A stretch of DNA of 64,000 nucleotides from Rhodocyclales bacterium. Lineage in GTDB: Bacteria; Pseudomonadota; Gammaproteobacteria; Burkholderiales; Rhodocyclaceae. The notes under the pieces were generated by a model. The model saw only the letters and a list, made by a program, of their open reading frames with translations, searched no databases and was not told the origin of the DNA. The translations under genes were made by a program, and so were the position numbers. Shown here piece after piece: positions 34,225 through 43,555 of this stretch. The DNA lies in assembly GCA_016235025.1 (NCBI GenBank), contig JACRMV010000001.1, forward strand, positions 558,001-622,000, in the 5' to 3' direction. Within the stretch, counting starts at the first letter, position 1, and each line of letters starts with the position of its first letter.

Positions 34225-37071
34225 ATGATGAAGCAGATGCTTTCCAACTCGTATCTGTTCGGATCTAACACTCCGTATATCGAAGCGCTGTACGATGCCT
34301 ATCTTGCCAATCCGTCATCTGTCGAACCTGCGTGGCGTGATTATTTTGACAAGCTGGCGTTGCTGCCCGGCGCCGGCAACTACACCGGGCCGGATGTCGC
34401 CCACTATCAGATCATTACGTCTTTCGCCCAGCGCGCCAAAGAAGGCACATTGCAGGCTTCACGCCAAGCTACCGGCGCCGCTGACGGCAAACAGGTCAAG
34501 GTACTGCAACTCATCAATGCCTACCGTTTTCTTGGCAACCGCTGGGCACAAATCGACCCGCTCAAACGCAACGAGCGGCCAGCTATTGCCGAACTGGAAC
34601 CCTCCCACTACGGGTTTACCGAGGCCGATCTGGGCCAGGTCTTTCAGACCGGCTCTTTTGCTGCATTACCTGAGACGGCGACTCTGCGTGAAATTCTTGA
34701 AGCCGTGCGTCAAACCTACTGCGGCACGATCGGCTCTGAATACATGTACATGGCCGACATCCAGAAAAAGCGCTGGCTGCAAGCCCGCCTGGAACCCATC
34801 CGCGCCACGCCCTCCTACACCGCAGAAGAGAAAAAGCGTTTTCTGGAACGTGTGACGGCCGCCGAAACGCTGGAACGCTATCTGCATACCCGTTATGTGG
34901 GACAAAAACGCTTTTCGCTTGAGGGCGGCGAGTCGACCATCGTGGCCCTGGACGAACTGATCCGTGTCGCGGGTGGCCTGGGTGTTCGTGAACTCGTCAT
35001 AGGCATGGCGCATCGCGGCCGCCTCAACGTGCTGGTCAATACCCTGGGCAAGACGCCGAAAATGCTGTTCGATGAGTTTGAGGGCAAGAAAGCCTCGGAT
35101 CTTTCGGCAGGCGACGTCAAGTATCACATGGGGTTTTCATCCGATGTCGCCACGCCTGGCGGCCCGATGCACCTGACGCTGGCCTTCAATCCATCCCACC
35201 TCGAAATCGTCAATCCCGTGGTCGAGGGCTCGGTCTACGCCCGTCAGCGGCGGCGCGGCGACAAAACCGGAGCCGAGGTGCTGCCCGTCATCATTCATGG
35301 CGATGCGGCCGTCTCCGGGCAGGGCGTTAATCAGGAGATGCTGAATTTTTCGCAGACCCGTGGTTACGGTACCGGGGGTACGGTACATATCGTCATCAAC
35401 AATCAGATCGGGTTCACTACGTCAGATTTGCGTGACTACCGTTCCTCACTGTATTGCACCGACATCTTCAAAATGATTGAGGCGCCGATTTTTCATGTCA
35501 ACGGCGATGACCCGGAGGCGGTTGCCTTTGTCACCAAACTGGCCATGGAATACCGCCATGAGTTCAGGCAGGACGTAGTGGTTGATTTGGTATGTTTCCG
35601 CAAGCTCGGCCATAACGAACAGGACGAGCCGATGGTCACGCAGCCGCTGATGTACAAAAAAATCAGCCAGCACCCCGGCACCCGCCAACTGTATGCAGAC
35701 AAACTGGTGTCGCAGGGTGTCTGTGCCGCCGGCGAGCCAGATCAGGTCATCGCGGATTACCGTGCAGCGCTGGATCGGGGGGAGTTGCTTTACAACCCGG
35801 TGCTGGAAAACTATACGCAGAAATTTGCAGTCGACTGGTCGCCTTTTGTGAACCAGAAATACACCGACGAGTGCAACACCAAGATACCCGTAGCCGAGCT
35901 AAAGAAACTAGCCAAGGCACTCACCACTATTCCGGAAAACTTCACGCTGCATTCCCGCGTACAAAAGATCATCGACGACCGTCGGTTGATGGGTGAGGGC
36001 AAACTCCCGGTCGACTGGGGCATGGGGGAAAATCTTGCCTATGCCAGCCTGCTGATGCAGGGGTTTGGTGTTCGCGTCTCAGGTGAAGACGTTGGCCGTG
36101 GCACTTTCTTCCATCGTCATGCGGTGCTTCATGACCAGAACCGCGAGCGCTGGGATGATGGCAGCTATGTTCCACTTCAGCATCTCGACGCCAAGCAGTC
36201 GCCTTTCGCGGTCATTGACTCAGTGCTTTCCGAAGAAGCCGTGATGGCCTTCGATTATGGTTATTCCACGGCCGAACCGAATGAGCTGGTGATTTGGGAA
36301 GGTCAGTTTGGCGACTTTGCCAATGGTGCCCAGGTGGTGATCGACCAATTCATTTCTTCGGGTGAAGCCAAGTGGGGTCGCTTGTCTGGTCTCACCCTGA
36401 TGCTGCCTCATGGTTATGAAGGGCAGGGGCCGGAGCATTCCTCGGCACGCATTGAACGCTACATGAGTCTTTCGGCGGAACAGAACTGGCAAATCTGCGT
36501 ACCCACCACGCCGGCACAGATTTTCCACTTGTTGCGTCGTCAGATGCTGCGCAAGATCAGGAAGCCGCTCATCATCATCACGCCCAAGTCGCTGTTGCGG
36601 CACAAGGATGCAGTTTCTTCACTTGATGATTTGTCGAAAGGCAAGTTCCAGACGGTTATCCCTGAAACGGATGCGCTCGATCCCAAGAAAGTGACTCGTG
36701 TCGTGTTGTGTTCGGGCAAGATCTACTACGAACTGATGGCCCATCGCCGCGAACAGAAAATCACCACGACAGCCATTGTCCGGCTGGAGCAGCTCTATCC
36801 CTTCCCGGATGAAGCTGTTCAGGCCGAACTGGCGAAATGGCCGAAGGCAAAAGAAGTCATCTGGTGTCAGGAAGAACCGCGCAACCAGGGGCCGTGGTAC
36901 TGGCTGGCATCACGTCACCATCTGGTGCGCGCTACCGGTTCAAACCAGGAACTTTTGCTGGTCAGCCGACCGGCTTCGGCTTCACCTGCTGTCGGCTACT
37001 ATGCCAAGCACAATGCGCAGCAGAAAGCCGTCATCGAAGGTGCCTTTGGTGCCTTGCACGCTCCCGAATAA
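34225..37071 (+). CDS. sucA: 2-oxoglutarate dehydrogenase E1
   Basis: A 948-residue thiamine diphosphate enzyme. N-terminal NSYLFGSNTPYIEALYDAYL, then GMAHRGRLNVLVNTLGK, the ThDP/Mg site HGDAAVSGQGVNQEMLNFSQ and INNQIGFTT, VDLVCFRKLGHNEQDEP and the C-terminal EQLYPFPDEAVQAEL. It decarboxylates 2-oxoglutarate and passes the succinyl group to the E2 lipoyl domain. Followed by sucB and lpd. Confidence 0.98.
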   Translation: MMKQMLSNSYLFGSNTPYIEALYDAYLANPSSVEPAWRDYFDKLALLPGAGNYTGPDVAHYQIITSFAQRAKEGTLQASRQATGAADGKQVKVLQLINAYRFLGNRWAQIDPLKRNERPAIAELEPSHYGFTEADLGQVFQTGSFAALPETATLREILEAVRQTYCGTIGSEYMYMADIQKKRWLQARLEPIRATPSYTAEEKKRFLERVTAAETLERYLHTRYVGQKRFSLEGGESTIVALDELIRVAGGLGVRELVIGMAHRGRLNVLVNTLGKTPKMLFDEFEGKKASDLSAGDVKYHMGFSSDVATPGGPMHLTLAFNPSHLEIVNPVVEGSVYARQRRRGDKTGAEVLPVIIHGDAAVSGQGVNQEMLNFSQTRGYGTGGTVHIVINNQIGFTTSDLRDYRSSLYCTDIFKMIEAPIFHVNGDDPEAVAFVTKLAMEYRHEFRQDVVVDLVCFRKLGHNEQDEPMVTQPLMYKKISQHPGTRQLYADKLVSQGVCAAGEPDQVIADYRAALDRGELLYNPVLENYTQKFAVDWSPFVNQKYTDECNTKIPVAELKKLAKALTTIPENFTLHSRVQKIIDDRRLMGEGKLPVDWGMGENLAYASLLMQGFGVRVSGEDVGRGTFFHRHAVLHDQNRERWDDGSYVPLQHLDAKQSPFAVIDSVLSEEAVMAFDYGYSTAEPNELVIWEGQFGDFANGAQVVIDQFISSGEAKWGRLSGLTLMLPHGYEGQGPEHSSARIERYMSLSAEQNWQICVPTTPAQIFHLLRRQMLRKIRKPLIIITPKSLLRHKDAVSSLDDLSKGKFQTVIPETDALDPKKVTRVVLCSGKIYYELMAHRREQKITTTAIVRLEQLYPFPDEAVQAELAKWPKAKEVIWCQEEPRNQGPWYWLASRHHLVRATGSNQELLLVSRPASASPAVGYYAKHNAQQKAVIEGAFGALHAPE

Positions 37072-37095
37072 CCTACTTGATTGAGTGAATCCATT

Positions 37096-38328
37096 ATGCT
37101 GATCGAAGTCAAAGTACCCCAACTCTCCGAATCGGTTGCCGAAGCAACGCTATCCACATGGCACATCAAGGAAGGCGCTGTGGTTGCCCGTGACCAGAAC
37201 CTGGTCGACATTGAAACCGACAAGGTTGTTCTGGAGCTTCCTGCACCGGCTGCCGGGGTGATCGTCAAGATCATCAAGGGCAATGGTGAAACCGTTGCTT
37301 CCGGCGAGGTGATTGCCCATCTCGACACCGAAGCCAAGTCGGATGCGGCAGCGTCTGCTCCTGCTCCTGCGGTAGCGGCGCCTGCCGCGCCGGTCGTTGC
37401 CGCACCGGCGGCGATGCCTGCTGCCCGCAAGTTGATGGAAGAGAAAAGCATTTCCGCCAGCGAAGTACAAGGCAGCGGGCGCGGTGGCCGCATTCTTAAA
37501 GAAGATGTTGCTGGCACCGCCAAGGCCGCTCCATCACCCTCTCCCGCCGTATCGCCAGCGCCGACTTTTGCGGCCAAGCCCGCCTTGCCGCAACCCGTGA
37601 CGCTCAATGCCGACGCCATTACCGCTGATCGCCCGGAGCAGCGGGTGCCGATGACGCGCCTGCGTGCCCGCGTGGCAGAGCGGTTGTTGCAGTCGCAATC
37701 CACCAATGCCATCCTGACCACCTTCAATGAAGTCAACATGGCGCCCGTAATGGAGCTGCGCAAGAAATACCAGGAAAAGTTTGAGAAAGAGCATGGCGTC
37801 AAACTGGGCTTCATGTCGTTCTTCGTCAAGGCGGCGGTGGCGGCCCTGAAGAAATACCCGATACTCAATGCCTCGGTCGATGGCAATGACATCGTCTATC
37901 ACGGCTACTTCGACATCGGCATTGCCGTCGGCAGTCCGCGCGGCCTGGTGGTGCCGATCCTGCGCGATGCCGATCAGATGAGTCTGTCCCAGATTGAAAA
38001 GAAAATCGCCGAATTCGGCGCCAAGGCAAGGGATGGCAAGCTGTCGCTGGAGGACCTGACCGGCGGGACGTTCTCGATTTCGAATGGCGGTATCTTCGGC
38101 TCGATGCTGTCCACCCCGATCATCAATCCGCCGCAATCCGCTATTCTCGGCATTCATGCCACCAAAGATCGTCCGGTAGTCGAGAATGGCCAGATTGTCA
38201 TCCGCCCGATCAACTATCTCGCCCTGTCCTACGATCATCGCATCATCGACGGCCGCGAAGCCGTACTGGGCCTGGTGACGATGAAGGAAGCGCTGGAAGA
38301 TCCGGCACGCCTGCTGCTGGACGTTTGA
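37096..38328 (+). CDS. sucB: Dihydrolipoamide succinyltransferase (E2)
   Basis: A 410-residue E2. The lipoyl domain (residues 1-80) has the lipoylated Lys in [14 protein letters not shown]. An Ala/Pro-rich linker, the E1/E3-binding domain ([30 protein letters not shown], about 102-135), a second linker and the catalytic domain (ending [16 protein letters not shown]) follow. The second linker contains [12 protein letters not shown] from a dispersed-repeat copy. The ATG at 37096 gives the family start [13 protein letters not shown]. Confidence 0.97.
   Translation: MLIEVKVPQLSESVAEATLSTWHIKEGAVVARDQNLVDIETDKVVLELPAPAAGVIVKIIKGNGETVASGEVIAHLDTEAKSDAAASAPAPAVAAPAAPVVAAPAAMPAARKLMEEKSISASEVQGSGRGGRILKEDVAGTAKAAPSPSPAVSPAPTFAAKPALPQPVTLNADAITADRPEQRVPMTRLRARVAERLLQSQSTNAILTTFNEVNMAPVMELRKKYQEKFEKEHGVKLGFMSFFVKAAVAALKKYPILNASVDGNDIVYHGYFDIGIAVGSPRGLVVPILRDADQMSLSQIEKKIAEFGAKARDGKLSLEDLTGGTFSISNGGIFGSMLSTPIINPPQSAILGIHATKDRPVVENGQIVIRPINYLALSYDHRIIDGREAVLGLVTMKEALEDPARLLLDV
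37545..37569 (-). repeat. Dispersed KVGAG/SPAPT repeat, in sucB linker
   Basis: A perfect or near-perfect reverse copy (CGCCGTATCGCCAGCGCCGA then CTTTT). It encodes AVSPAPTF in the flexible linker between the peripheral-subunit-binding and catalytic domains. Confidence 0.9.
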
Positions 38329-38343
38329 GCAAAGGAATCAGTC

Positions 38344-39768
38344 ATGGGCAAACAATTTGATGTTGTCGTGATCGGCGGTGGCCCCGGCGGTTATATCGCT
38401 GCCATTCGCGCTGCACAGCTTGGTCTGGCCACCGCCTGTATCGAGTCAGAATCCTATGCCGATCCCAAGGGCCAGGTCCGTCTCGGCGGCACATGTCTGA
38501 ACGTTGGATGTATTCCATCCAAGGCATTGCTTCAATCATCCGAGTTTTTCGACCAGGCCAATCACTCTTTTGTGATGCATGGCATCAGCACCGGCAAGGT
38601 GTCGATGGACGTGGCGGCCATGGTAAAGCGCAAGGACAACATCGTTGATCAGCTGACTTCCGGCATCAGGGGACTGTTCAAGAAAAACAAGGTAACGTTG
38701 CTGCCCGGTCATGGCCGGTTTGTTGGCCGTGAAAACGAACGCTGGCTGCTTGATGTGAATGGTGAAACAGTCGAGGCAACGCATGTTGTTGTTGCCACCG
38801 GATCAAAAGCCAGGCATTTACCCGGTATTCCGGTGGATAACAAGATCATTTGCGATAACACTGGCGCACTTTCCTTTGATTCGGTACCCAAACGTCTGGG
38901 TGTCATCGGCGCTGGTGTGATCGGTCTGGAACTCGGTTCGGTGTGGAAACGCCTCGGTTCCGAAGTGACCATTCTTGAAGCCATGCCTGATTTTCTCGCC
39001 GCTGCCGATGCTGCCGTGGCCAAAGAAGCCTGGAAGGTATTTACGCAGAAACAAGGACTCAACATCCAGCTCGGCGTCAAGATTACGGCGGTCGAGCAGG
39101 GCAAGAAAGGCGTCAAGATCAGCTATGAATCTGGCGATGAGCTAAAGATGCTCGAGTGTGATCGCCTGATCGTTTCGGTTGGACGTGTGCCCAACAGTGA
39201 CAACTTTGGGGCGGCCGAGATTGGCCTTGTTATCAATGACCGTGGCTACGTCGTGGTTGATGAGCACTGTCGCACCAATCTGCCGAATGTCTGGGCTGTG
39301 GGAGATGTTGTTCCAGGCCCCATGCTGGCGCACAAGGGCATGGAAGAGGGCGTCATGGTGGCCGAGTGTATTGCTGGTCAAAAAGGCCATGTCAATTATG
39401 ATGCCATTCCGTGGGTCATCTATACGCATCCCGAAATCGCATGGGTCGGCAAGACCGAACAACAGCTGAAAAATCAAGGGATCGAGTACCGCATCGGACA
39501 AATCCCGTTTGCCGCCAATGGCCGTGCCTTGGGTCAGGGCGACACCACGGGATTCATCAAGATGCTGGCATGCAGCCAGACCGACCGGGTTCTCGGGGTG
39601 CATATTATCGGCAACAACGCATCAGAATTGATTGCCGAAGCTGTGACCGCAATGGAATTCAGCGCATCTTCGGAGGACATTGCCCGCATCTGTCATGCGC
39701 ACCCGACGCTTTCCGAAGTCATGCATGAAGCCGCTCTGGCAGTGGACAAACGCCCGTTGCATTTTTAG
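38344..39768 (+). CDS. lpd: Dihydrolipoamide dehydrogenase (E3)
   Basis: A 474-residue FAD/NAD disulfide oxidoreductase with [18 protein letters not shown], the redox pair in [16 protein letters not shown], the NAD-binding [37 protein letters not shown] and the C-terminal [15 protein letters not shown] with the catalytic His-Glu. It reoxidises lipoamide for the 2-oxoglutarate complex made by the two upstream genes. Confidence 0.98.
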   Translation: MGKQFDVVVIGGGPGGYIAAIRAAQLGLATACIESESYADPKGQVRLGGTCLNVGCIPSKALLQSSEFFDQANHSFVMHGISTGKVSMDVAAMVKRKDNIVDQLTSGIRGLFKKNKVTLLPGHGRFVGRENERWLLDVNGETVEATHVVVATGSKARHLPGIPVDNKIICDNTGALSFDSVPKRLGVIGAGVIGLELGSVWKRLGSEVTILEAMPDFLAAADAAVAKEAWKVFTQKQGLNIQLGVKITAVEQGKKGVKISYESGDELKMLECDRLIVSVGRVPNSDNFGAAEIGLVINDRGYVVVDEHCRTNLPNVWAVGDVVPGPMLAHKGMEEGVMVAECIAGQKGHVNYDAIPWVIYTHPEIAWVGKTEQQLKNQGIEYRIGQIPFAANGRALGQGDTTGFIKMLACSQTDRVLGVHIIGNNASELIAEAVTAMEFSASSEDIARICHAHPTLSEVMHEAALAVDKRPLHF

Positions 39769-39777
39769 AAACTGGAA

Positions 39778-39812
39778 CAGCTCAAAAGCCGCATTCTGCG
39801 ACTTTTGAGCTG
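39778..39812 (+). terminator. Hairpin after lpd
   Basis: CAGCTCAAAAG / CTTTTGAGCTG perfect 11-bp arms with a 13-base loop, 10 bases past the lpd stop; no clear U-run after it. Probably ends or attenuates the TCA transcript before zapE. Confidence 0.6.
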
Positions 39813-39859
39813 CGTGAAAATCAGTGGTTCACCGAATACTCAACGTTCCCAAAAATGGA

Positions 39860-40972
39860 ATGATCGAAGCTTTCGACGCCGCGCTGGCCCAGCGCGGCAT
39901 CGTTGCGGATTCTGCGCAACTCGCGGCTACGCAGCGCCTGCAACAACTTTATGATCATTTACTGGCGCTCAAGGCGGCCCGTCGTAGCCGCCTGAGAAAA
40001 CTGCTGATACACCCGGAGCTACCTCGTGGCGTCTGGTTCTGGGGCGGAGTAGGGCGCGGCAAAAGTTTCTTGATGGACTGCTTTTTTGCGGCTGTTCCCT
40101 ACCAGCGCAAGCGTCGTGTTCATTTTCATGCATTCATGCGCGAAATTCATGCTGCACTGAAAACGCATCACAGTGAAGATGATCCATTGGCAAAGGTGGC
40201 TACCGACATCGCTCGAGCTACTCGTCTCATGTGTTTCGATGAGTTTCATGTTTCGGACATTGCCGATGCCATGATCCTTGGGCGCCTGATGCAGGCCTTG
40301 TTCGATGCCGGAGTAATTTTCTGCATTACCTCCAATTACCCTCCTGACGGACTGTATCCGGGCGGATTGCAGCGGCAGATGTTTCTACCCACGATTGAAC
40401 TGCTTAAGCAACGTCTTGATGTGATTGAGATTGATGCCGGCATCGACTATCGCTTGCGCACTCTGGAACAGGCGAATATTTTTCTCTCACCCGATGACCC
40501 GGTTAGCGATGCCGCACTTGAACAACTGTTTTCGCAACTTGCTGGTGGCGAAGGTCACGCTCGTCCACTCAATGTACTCGGGCGGGAACTTCCCGTATTA
40601 CGGCGCGCTCCCGGTGTGGCCTGGTTCGATTTTTCAACACTGTGTGGCGGTCCGCGTTCACAAAATGATTACCTGGTCCTGGCCGACCGACACCACACGC
40701 TGATTCTCTCGCATGTGCCAAAAATGAATCGTGACATGGCCAATGAAGCCCGTCGCTTCACCTGGCTGGTGGATGTACTTTATGACCATCGGGTGAAGCT
40801 GGTTGTAAGTGCTGCTGGATTGGTTGAAACGCTTTACACCGAAGGGCCGCAGTCCGGCGAGTTTACGCGTACTGTCAGCCGCTTGATCGAAATGCGCTCC
40901 CACGAATACCTTGCCAGTCCGCATCGCCGCGAAGAGTCTTCATCAACCGCAAAAGAAACTGCCAGCACTTGA
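39860..40972 (+). CDS. zapE: Cell division ATPase ZapE (AFG1-like)
   Basis: About 370 residues, AFG1-family P-loop ATPase. It has GVWFWGGVGRGKSFLMDCFF (Walker A), RLMCFDEFHVSDIADAMILGRL (Walker B), ITSNYPPDGLYPGGLQR (sensor 1) and the C-terminal DVLYDHRVKLVVSA. ZapE associates with the Z ring under low oxygen in Escherichia coli. I take the ATG at 39860 (MIEAFDAALAQRG), the usual family start; a GTG at 39824 is in frame. Confidence 0.93.
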   Translation: MIEAFDAALAQRGIVADSAQLAATQRLQQLYDHLLALKAARRSRLRKLLIHPELPRGVWFWGGVGRGKSFLMDCFFAAVPYQRKRRVHFHAFMREIHAALKTHHSEDDPLAKVATDIARATRLMCFDEFHVSDIADAMILGRLMQALFDAGVIFCITSNYPPDGLYPGGLQRQMFLPTIELLKQRLDVIEIDAGIDYRLRTLEQANIFLSPDDPVSDAALEQLFSQLAGGEGHARPLNVLGRELPVLRRAPGVAWFDFSTLCGGPRSQNDYLVLADRHHTLILSHVPKMNRDMANEARRFTWLVDVLYDHRVKLVVSAAGLVETLYTEGPQSGEFTRTVSRLIEMRSHEYLASPHRREESSSTAKETAST

Positions 40973-41029
40973 TTCACACGCGGTTCGCTCGGTTAGAATC
41001 CTTTGAACTTGTTCGGGAAGGAGATCCCG

Positions 41030-41524
41030 ATGCTGTACAGGGGAGCAGTGGCGCCCGAGTTCAGGTTGCCGGATGCCGACATGGAGTGGTTTGACTTTTG
41101 CTCGTTGCGGGGGCGACAGGCCGCCGTGCTCTTTTTTTATCCCCGCGATAACACACCCTATTGCACGCTCGAAGCAGCCGATTTTTCTGATCGTGAAAAT
41201 GATTTCTCGGATCTAGGCTGCGTCATTCTTGGCGTCTCCCGTGACGACTGTCTTTCCCACGCTGATTTTCGTGACAAGCACGGCCTGTCAATCCGGCTGC
41301 TGTCGGATGAGCATGGCGAGGTCTGCCGAAAATTTGGCGTCAGCCAGTTCCGCGAACGTGACGGCCACAAAAAACTCTGCATCATTCGTTCAACTTTCAT
41401 CATCGACAAAAATGGAATTGTCCAGCACGCTCTCTATGATGTTCATCCCAAAGGACATGTCACGGATGTTTATCAACTTGTAAAAACCCTCGATATAAAA
41501 GGAAAGCATCATGCGCATTGCTAG
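41030..41524 (+). CDS. Peroxiredoxin, BCP/PrxQ type
   Basis: A 164-residue thioredoxin-fold peroxidase. The peroxidatic Cys lies in FYPRDNTPYCTLEAADFSD. Typical PrxQ proteins have a second Cys five residues later; here that position is Ala, so a different Cys (GCVILGVSRDDC, EVCRKF or KLCII) or an outside thiol must resolve the sulfenic acid. GGAAGGAG precedes the ATG at 41030. It overlaps the following FKBP gene by 14 bases. Confidence 0.88.
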   Translation: MLYRGAVAPEFRLPDADMEWFDFCSLRGRQAAVLFFYPRDNTPYCTLEAADFSDRENDFSDLGCVILGVSRDDCLSHADFRDKHGLSIRLLSDEHGEVCRKFGVSQFRERDGHKKLCIIRSTFIIDKNGIVQHALYDVHPKGHVTDVYQLVKTLDIKGKHHAHC

Positions 41525-41993
41525 AAATACCGTTGTTACACTCAATTACAGTGTCAAGGACACTGACGGAAACTCCATCGACGAAGGTGCTGAGCCACTG
41601 GTGTACTTACATGGCGGCTACGGTGGCATTTTTGATCGTATTGAGGAATTGCTCCAGGACAAAACCATCAATGACACACTGACCGAAAAACTCGAACCGG
41701 AGCAGGCCTTTGGCGAGTATGACGCCGAGCAAGTAGTTGTTGAAGCGCGCGACCTGTTTCCTGAAAACATAGAAGTAGGTATGCAGTTCGAGCGTGGCGA
41801 TGAAGATGGCGAGGAGGAAGGGATGTTGTACACCATCACGGATATCGCAGACGACAAAGTCGTGGTCGATGGCAATCATCCTCTGGCCGGAATCGCACTG
41901 CTTTTCACCTGCACGGTAAGCGATGTACGCGCGGCGACTGCCGAGGAAATTGCTCATGGCCATGTTCATGGAGCACATGGACACCATCACTGA
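41511..41993 (+). CDS. slyD: SlyD-type FKBP peptidyl-prolyl isomerase
   Basis: A 160-residue FKBP with an inserted chaperone flap. It has TVVTLNYSVKDTDGNSIDEG, PLVYLHGGYGGIFDRIEELL, KLEPEQAFGEYDAEQVVV and DGNHPLAGIALLFTCTVSDVRAATAEEI, then a His-rich tail (HGHVHGAHGHHH) able to bind nickel or other metals. It is a cytoplasmic folding helper and metallochaperone. Translationally coupled to the peroxiredoxin. Confidence 0.92.
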   Translation: MRIARNTVVTLNYSVKDTDGNSIDEGAEPLVYLHGGYGGIFDRIEELLQDKTINDTLTEKLEPEQAFGEYDAEQVVVEARDLFPENIEVGMQFERGDEDGEEEGMLYTITDIADDKVVVDGNHPLAGIALLFTCTVSDVRAATAEEIAHGHVHGAHGHHH

Positions 41994-42015
41994 TGGATTG
42001 ACGCTTTGTAACTTT

Positions 42016-42044
42016 AAATGGCAGCGCTCATACCGTTGCCATTT
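42016..42044. terminator. Hairpin after slyD
   Basis: AAATGGCA / TGCCATTT arms, 8 bp, 13-base loop, in the convergent gap between slyD and the ankyrin gene. Weak U-tract. Confidence 0.45.
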
Positions 42045-42138
42045 CATTAACGGCAATATTTTACATAATGCCAATTATGCGAACAATAAGGCGGGCTGAC
42101 GAAACCATAAATCGGCTTTTCCAGGCACTGCTCCAGAC

Positions 42139-42771
42139 TCAGCGGGCTGCGCCCAGGCTACTCAAATAGTCTGCAATTTCGCTGTGTCCTTCTTCTACTG
42201 CCAGTTGCCGAGCCGTATTGCCATTCGGGTCGGTCAGCCCTGGATTGGCTTTGGCCGCAATCAATAAACGCACGATCTCGGGCCGCCCGTTTTTTGCGGC
42301 AAGCATCAATGCCGTTTGTCCATTGGGAGCCCGGACATTAACGGCCGCCTTGTGCTCCAGCAAAAGCGCAGCCAGTTCGGTATGACCGGCAAACGAGGCG
42401 TAATGCAACGGCGTCCAGCCATCGGGATTGACCTCGGCATGCGCTGCAAGCAGACGACGCACGGCATCGATATGGCCGTTAAGCACCGCCAGCAACAAGG
42501 CCGAATCACCATACTGGTTATGTCGATTGACATTGGCGCCACTCTTGAGCAAGTTGTCCAGCAAGTCCAGATTGTTGTTTCGGGCCGCAATCATCAACAA
42601 GGTCGTGCCAGTCCGGTCTGCCGTATTCACGTCCATGCCGCGCTGAATCAGATCAATGACTGTGCTGCTGTCACCATTTCCGGCGGCAGCCAGGATATCT
42701 TCATAGGCGCCGGCCAGTGCCGTGCTGCTAAAAACAAGAAAAATTGACATTCCAGCCAGCAGCTTACGCAT
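42139..42771 (-). CDS. Secreted ankyrin-repeat protein
   Basis: A 210-residue protein with a signal peptide (MRKLLAGMSIFLVFSSTALAG) followed by five to six ankyrin repeats (for example GTTLLMIAARNNNLDLLDNL, DGWTPLHYASFAGHTELAAL, NGQTALMLAAKNGRPEIVRL). It should be periplasmic and bind a protein partner. It overlaps tatD by eight bases, so the two are cotranscribed. The start at 42771 gives the signal peptide. Confidence 0.88.
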   Translation of the reverse strand: MRKLLAGMSIFLVFSSTALAGAYEDILAAAGNGDSSTVIDLIQRGMDVNTADRTGTTLLMIAARNNNLDLLDNLLKSGANVNRHNQYGDSALLLAVLNGHIDAVRRLLAAHAEVNPDGWTPLHYASFAGHTELAALLLEHKAAVNVRAPNGQTALMLAAKNGRPEIVRLLIAAKANPGLTDPNGNTARQLAVEEGHSEIADYLSSLGAAR

Positions 42772-43546
42772 TTTCTTGAACTCCAAACAAATGGCAGAAA
42801 TTGGCTGTTGTCGCTGCGGCCAGAGCATCTACTCCGATCCCGCGCAACCTGGCTACTTCTTCAGCAACATGACGAACCCAGGCCGGTTGATTCTGTTTTC
42901 CCCGATAAGGTACGGGCGCCAGATAGGGCGAGTCGGTTTCGACCAGCAAGCGATCAAGAGGCACAAGAGCGGCAACTTCCTTGATCTGCTGCGCATTCTT
43001 GAAAGTAACAATACCCGAGATGGAGATATGAAAGCCAATATCCAGCGCGGCACGTGCCACCTCGGGCGTTTCCGTGAAGCAGTGAAATACCCCGCCAACT
43101 TCTGTGGCCTGTTCTTCGACAAGTATCTGCAAGGTATCGACAGCAGCCTCACGAGTATGAATAATCAATGGCTTGCGGCATTGCTTCGCGGCCCGAATAT
43201 GGATGCGAAAACGCTCTCGCTGCCACTCCATGTCGCCTTGCAGGCGAAAGTAATCGAGCCCGGTTTCGCCTATGGCCACGACCCTCGGGTGTGTGGCCAG
43301 GCCGGTCAGGCGCTCGATGCTTGGCTCCTCGCCCTCCTCTGTATCCGGGTGAACGCCGACCCCGGCATAAAGATTCTTGAACCGTTCAACCAGCGCGATG
43401 ACTCCGGGGAAGCGCTCCAGCGTGACTCCTGCAATCAATGCTGAACCAACGCCATGCTCGCTCATCGCCGCAAGAAGTTGCTCTTCCTTGCCTTGAAAAT
43501 CGGGGAAGTCGAGATGACAGTGTGAATCAACGAGCAATGCGGTCAT
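42764..43546 (-). CDS. tatD: TatD-family metal-dependent hydrolase/DNase
   Basis: A 260-residue TIM-barrel metallohydrolase: VDSHCHLDFPDF (HxH), IGETGLDYFR, KPLIIHTREA, FHCFTETPE and VETDSPYLAPVPYRGKQNQP give the metal ligands. YcfH-type members have 3'-exonuclease activity on DNA. Located just downstream of holB, as in Escherichia coli. Confidence 0.93.
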   Translation of the reverse strand: MTALLVDSHCHLDFPDFQGKEEQLLAAMSEHGVGSALIAGVTLERFPGVIALVERFKNLYAGVGVHPDTEEGEEPSIERLTGLATHPRVVAIGETGLDYFRLQGDMEWQRERFRIHIRAAKQCRKPLIIHTREAAVDTLQILVEEQATEVGGVFHCFTETPEVARAALDIGFHISISGIVTFKNAQQIKEVAALVPLDRLLVETDSPYLAPVPYRGKQNQPAWVRHVAEEVARLRGIGVDALAAATTANFCHLFGVQENA

Positions 43547-43555
43547 GGCAAAAAA

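Noticed and set aside
38905-38925. ATCGGCGCTGGTGTGATCGG in lpd as a repeat copy
   Set aside because: This is the ordinary Rossmann GxGxxG motif (VIGAGVIG); the similarity ends after GCTGG.
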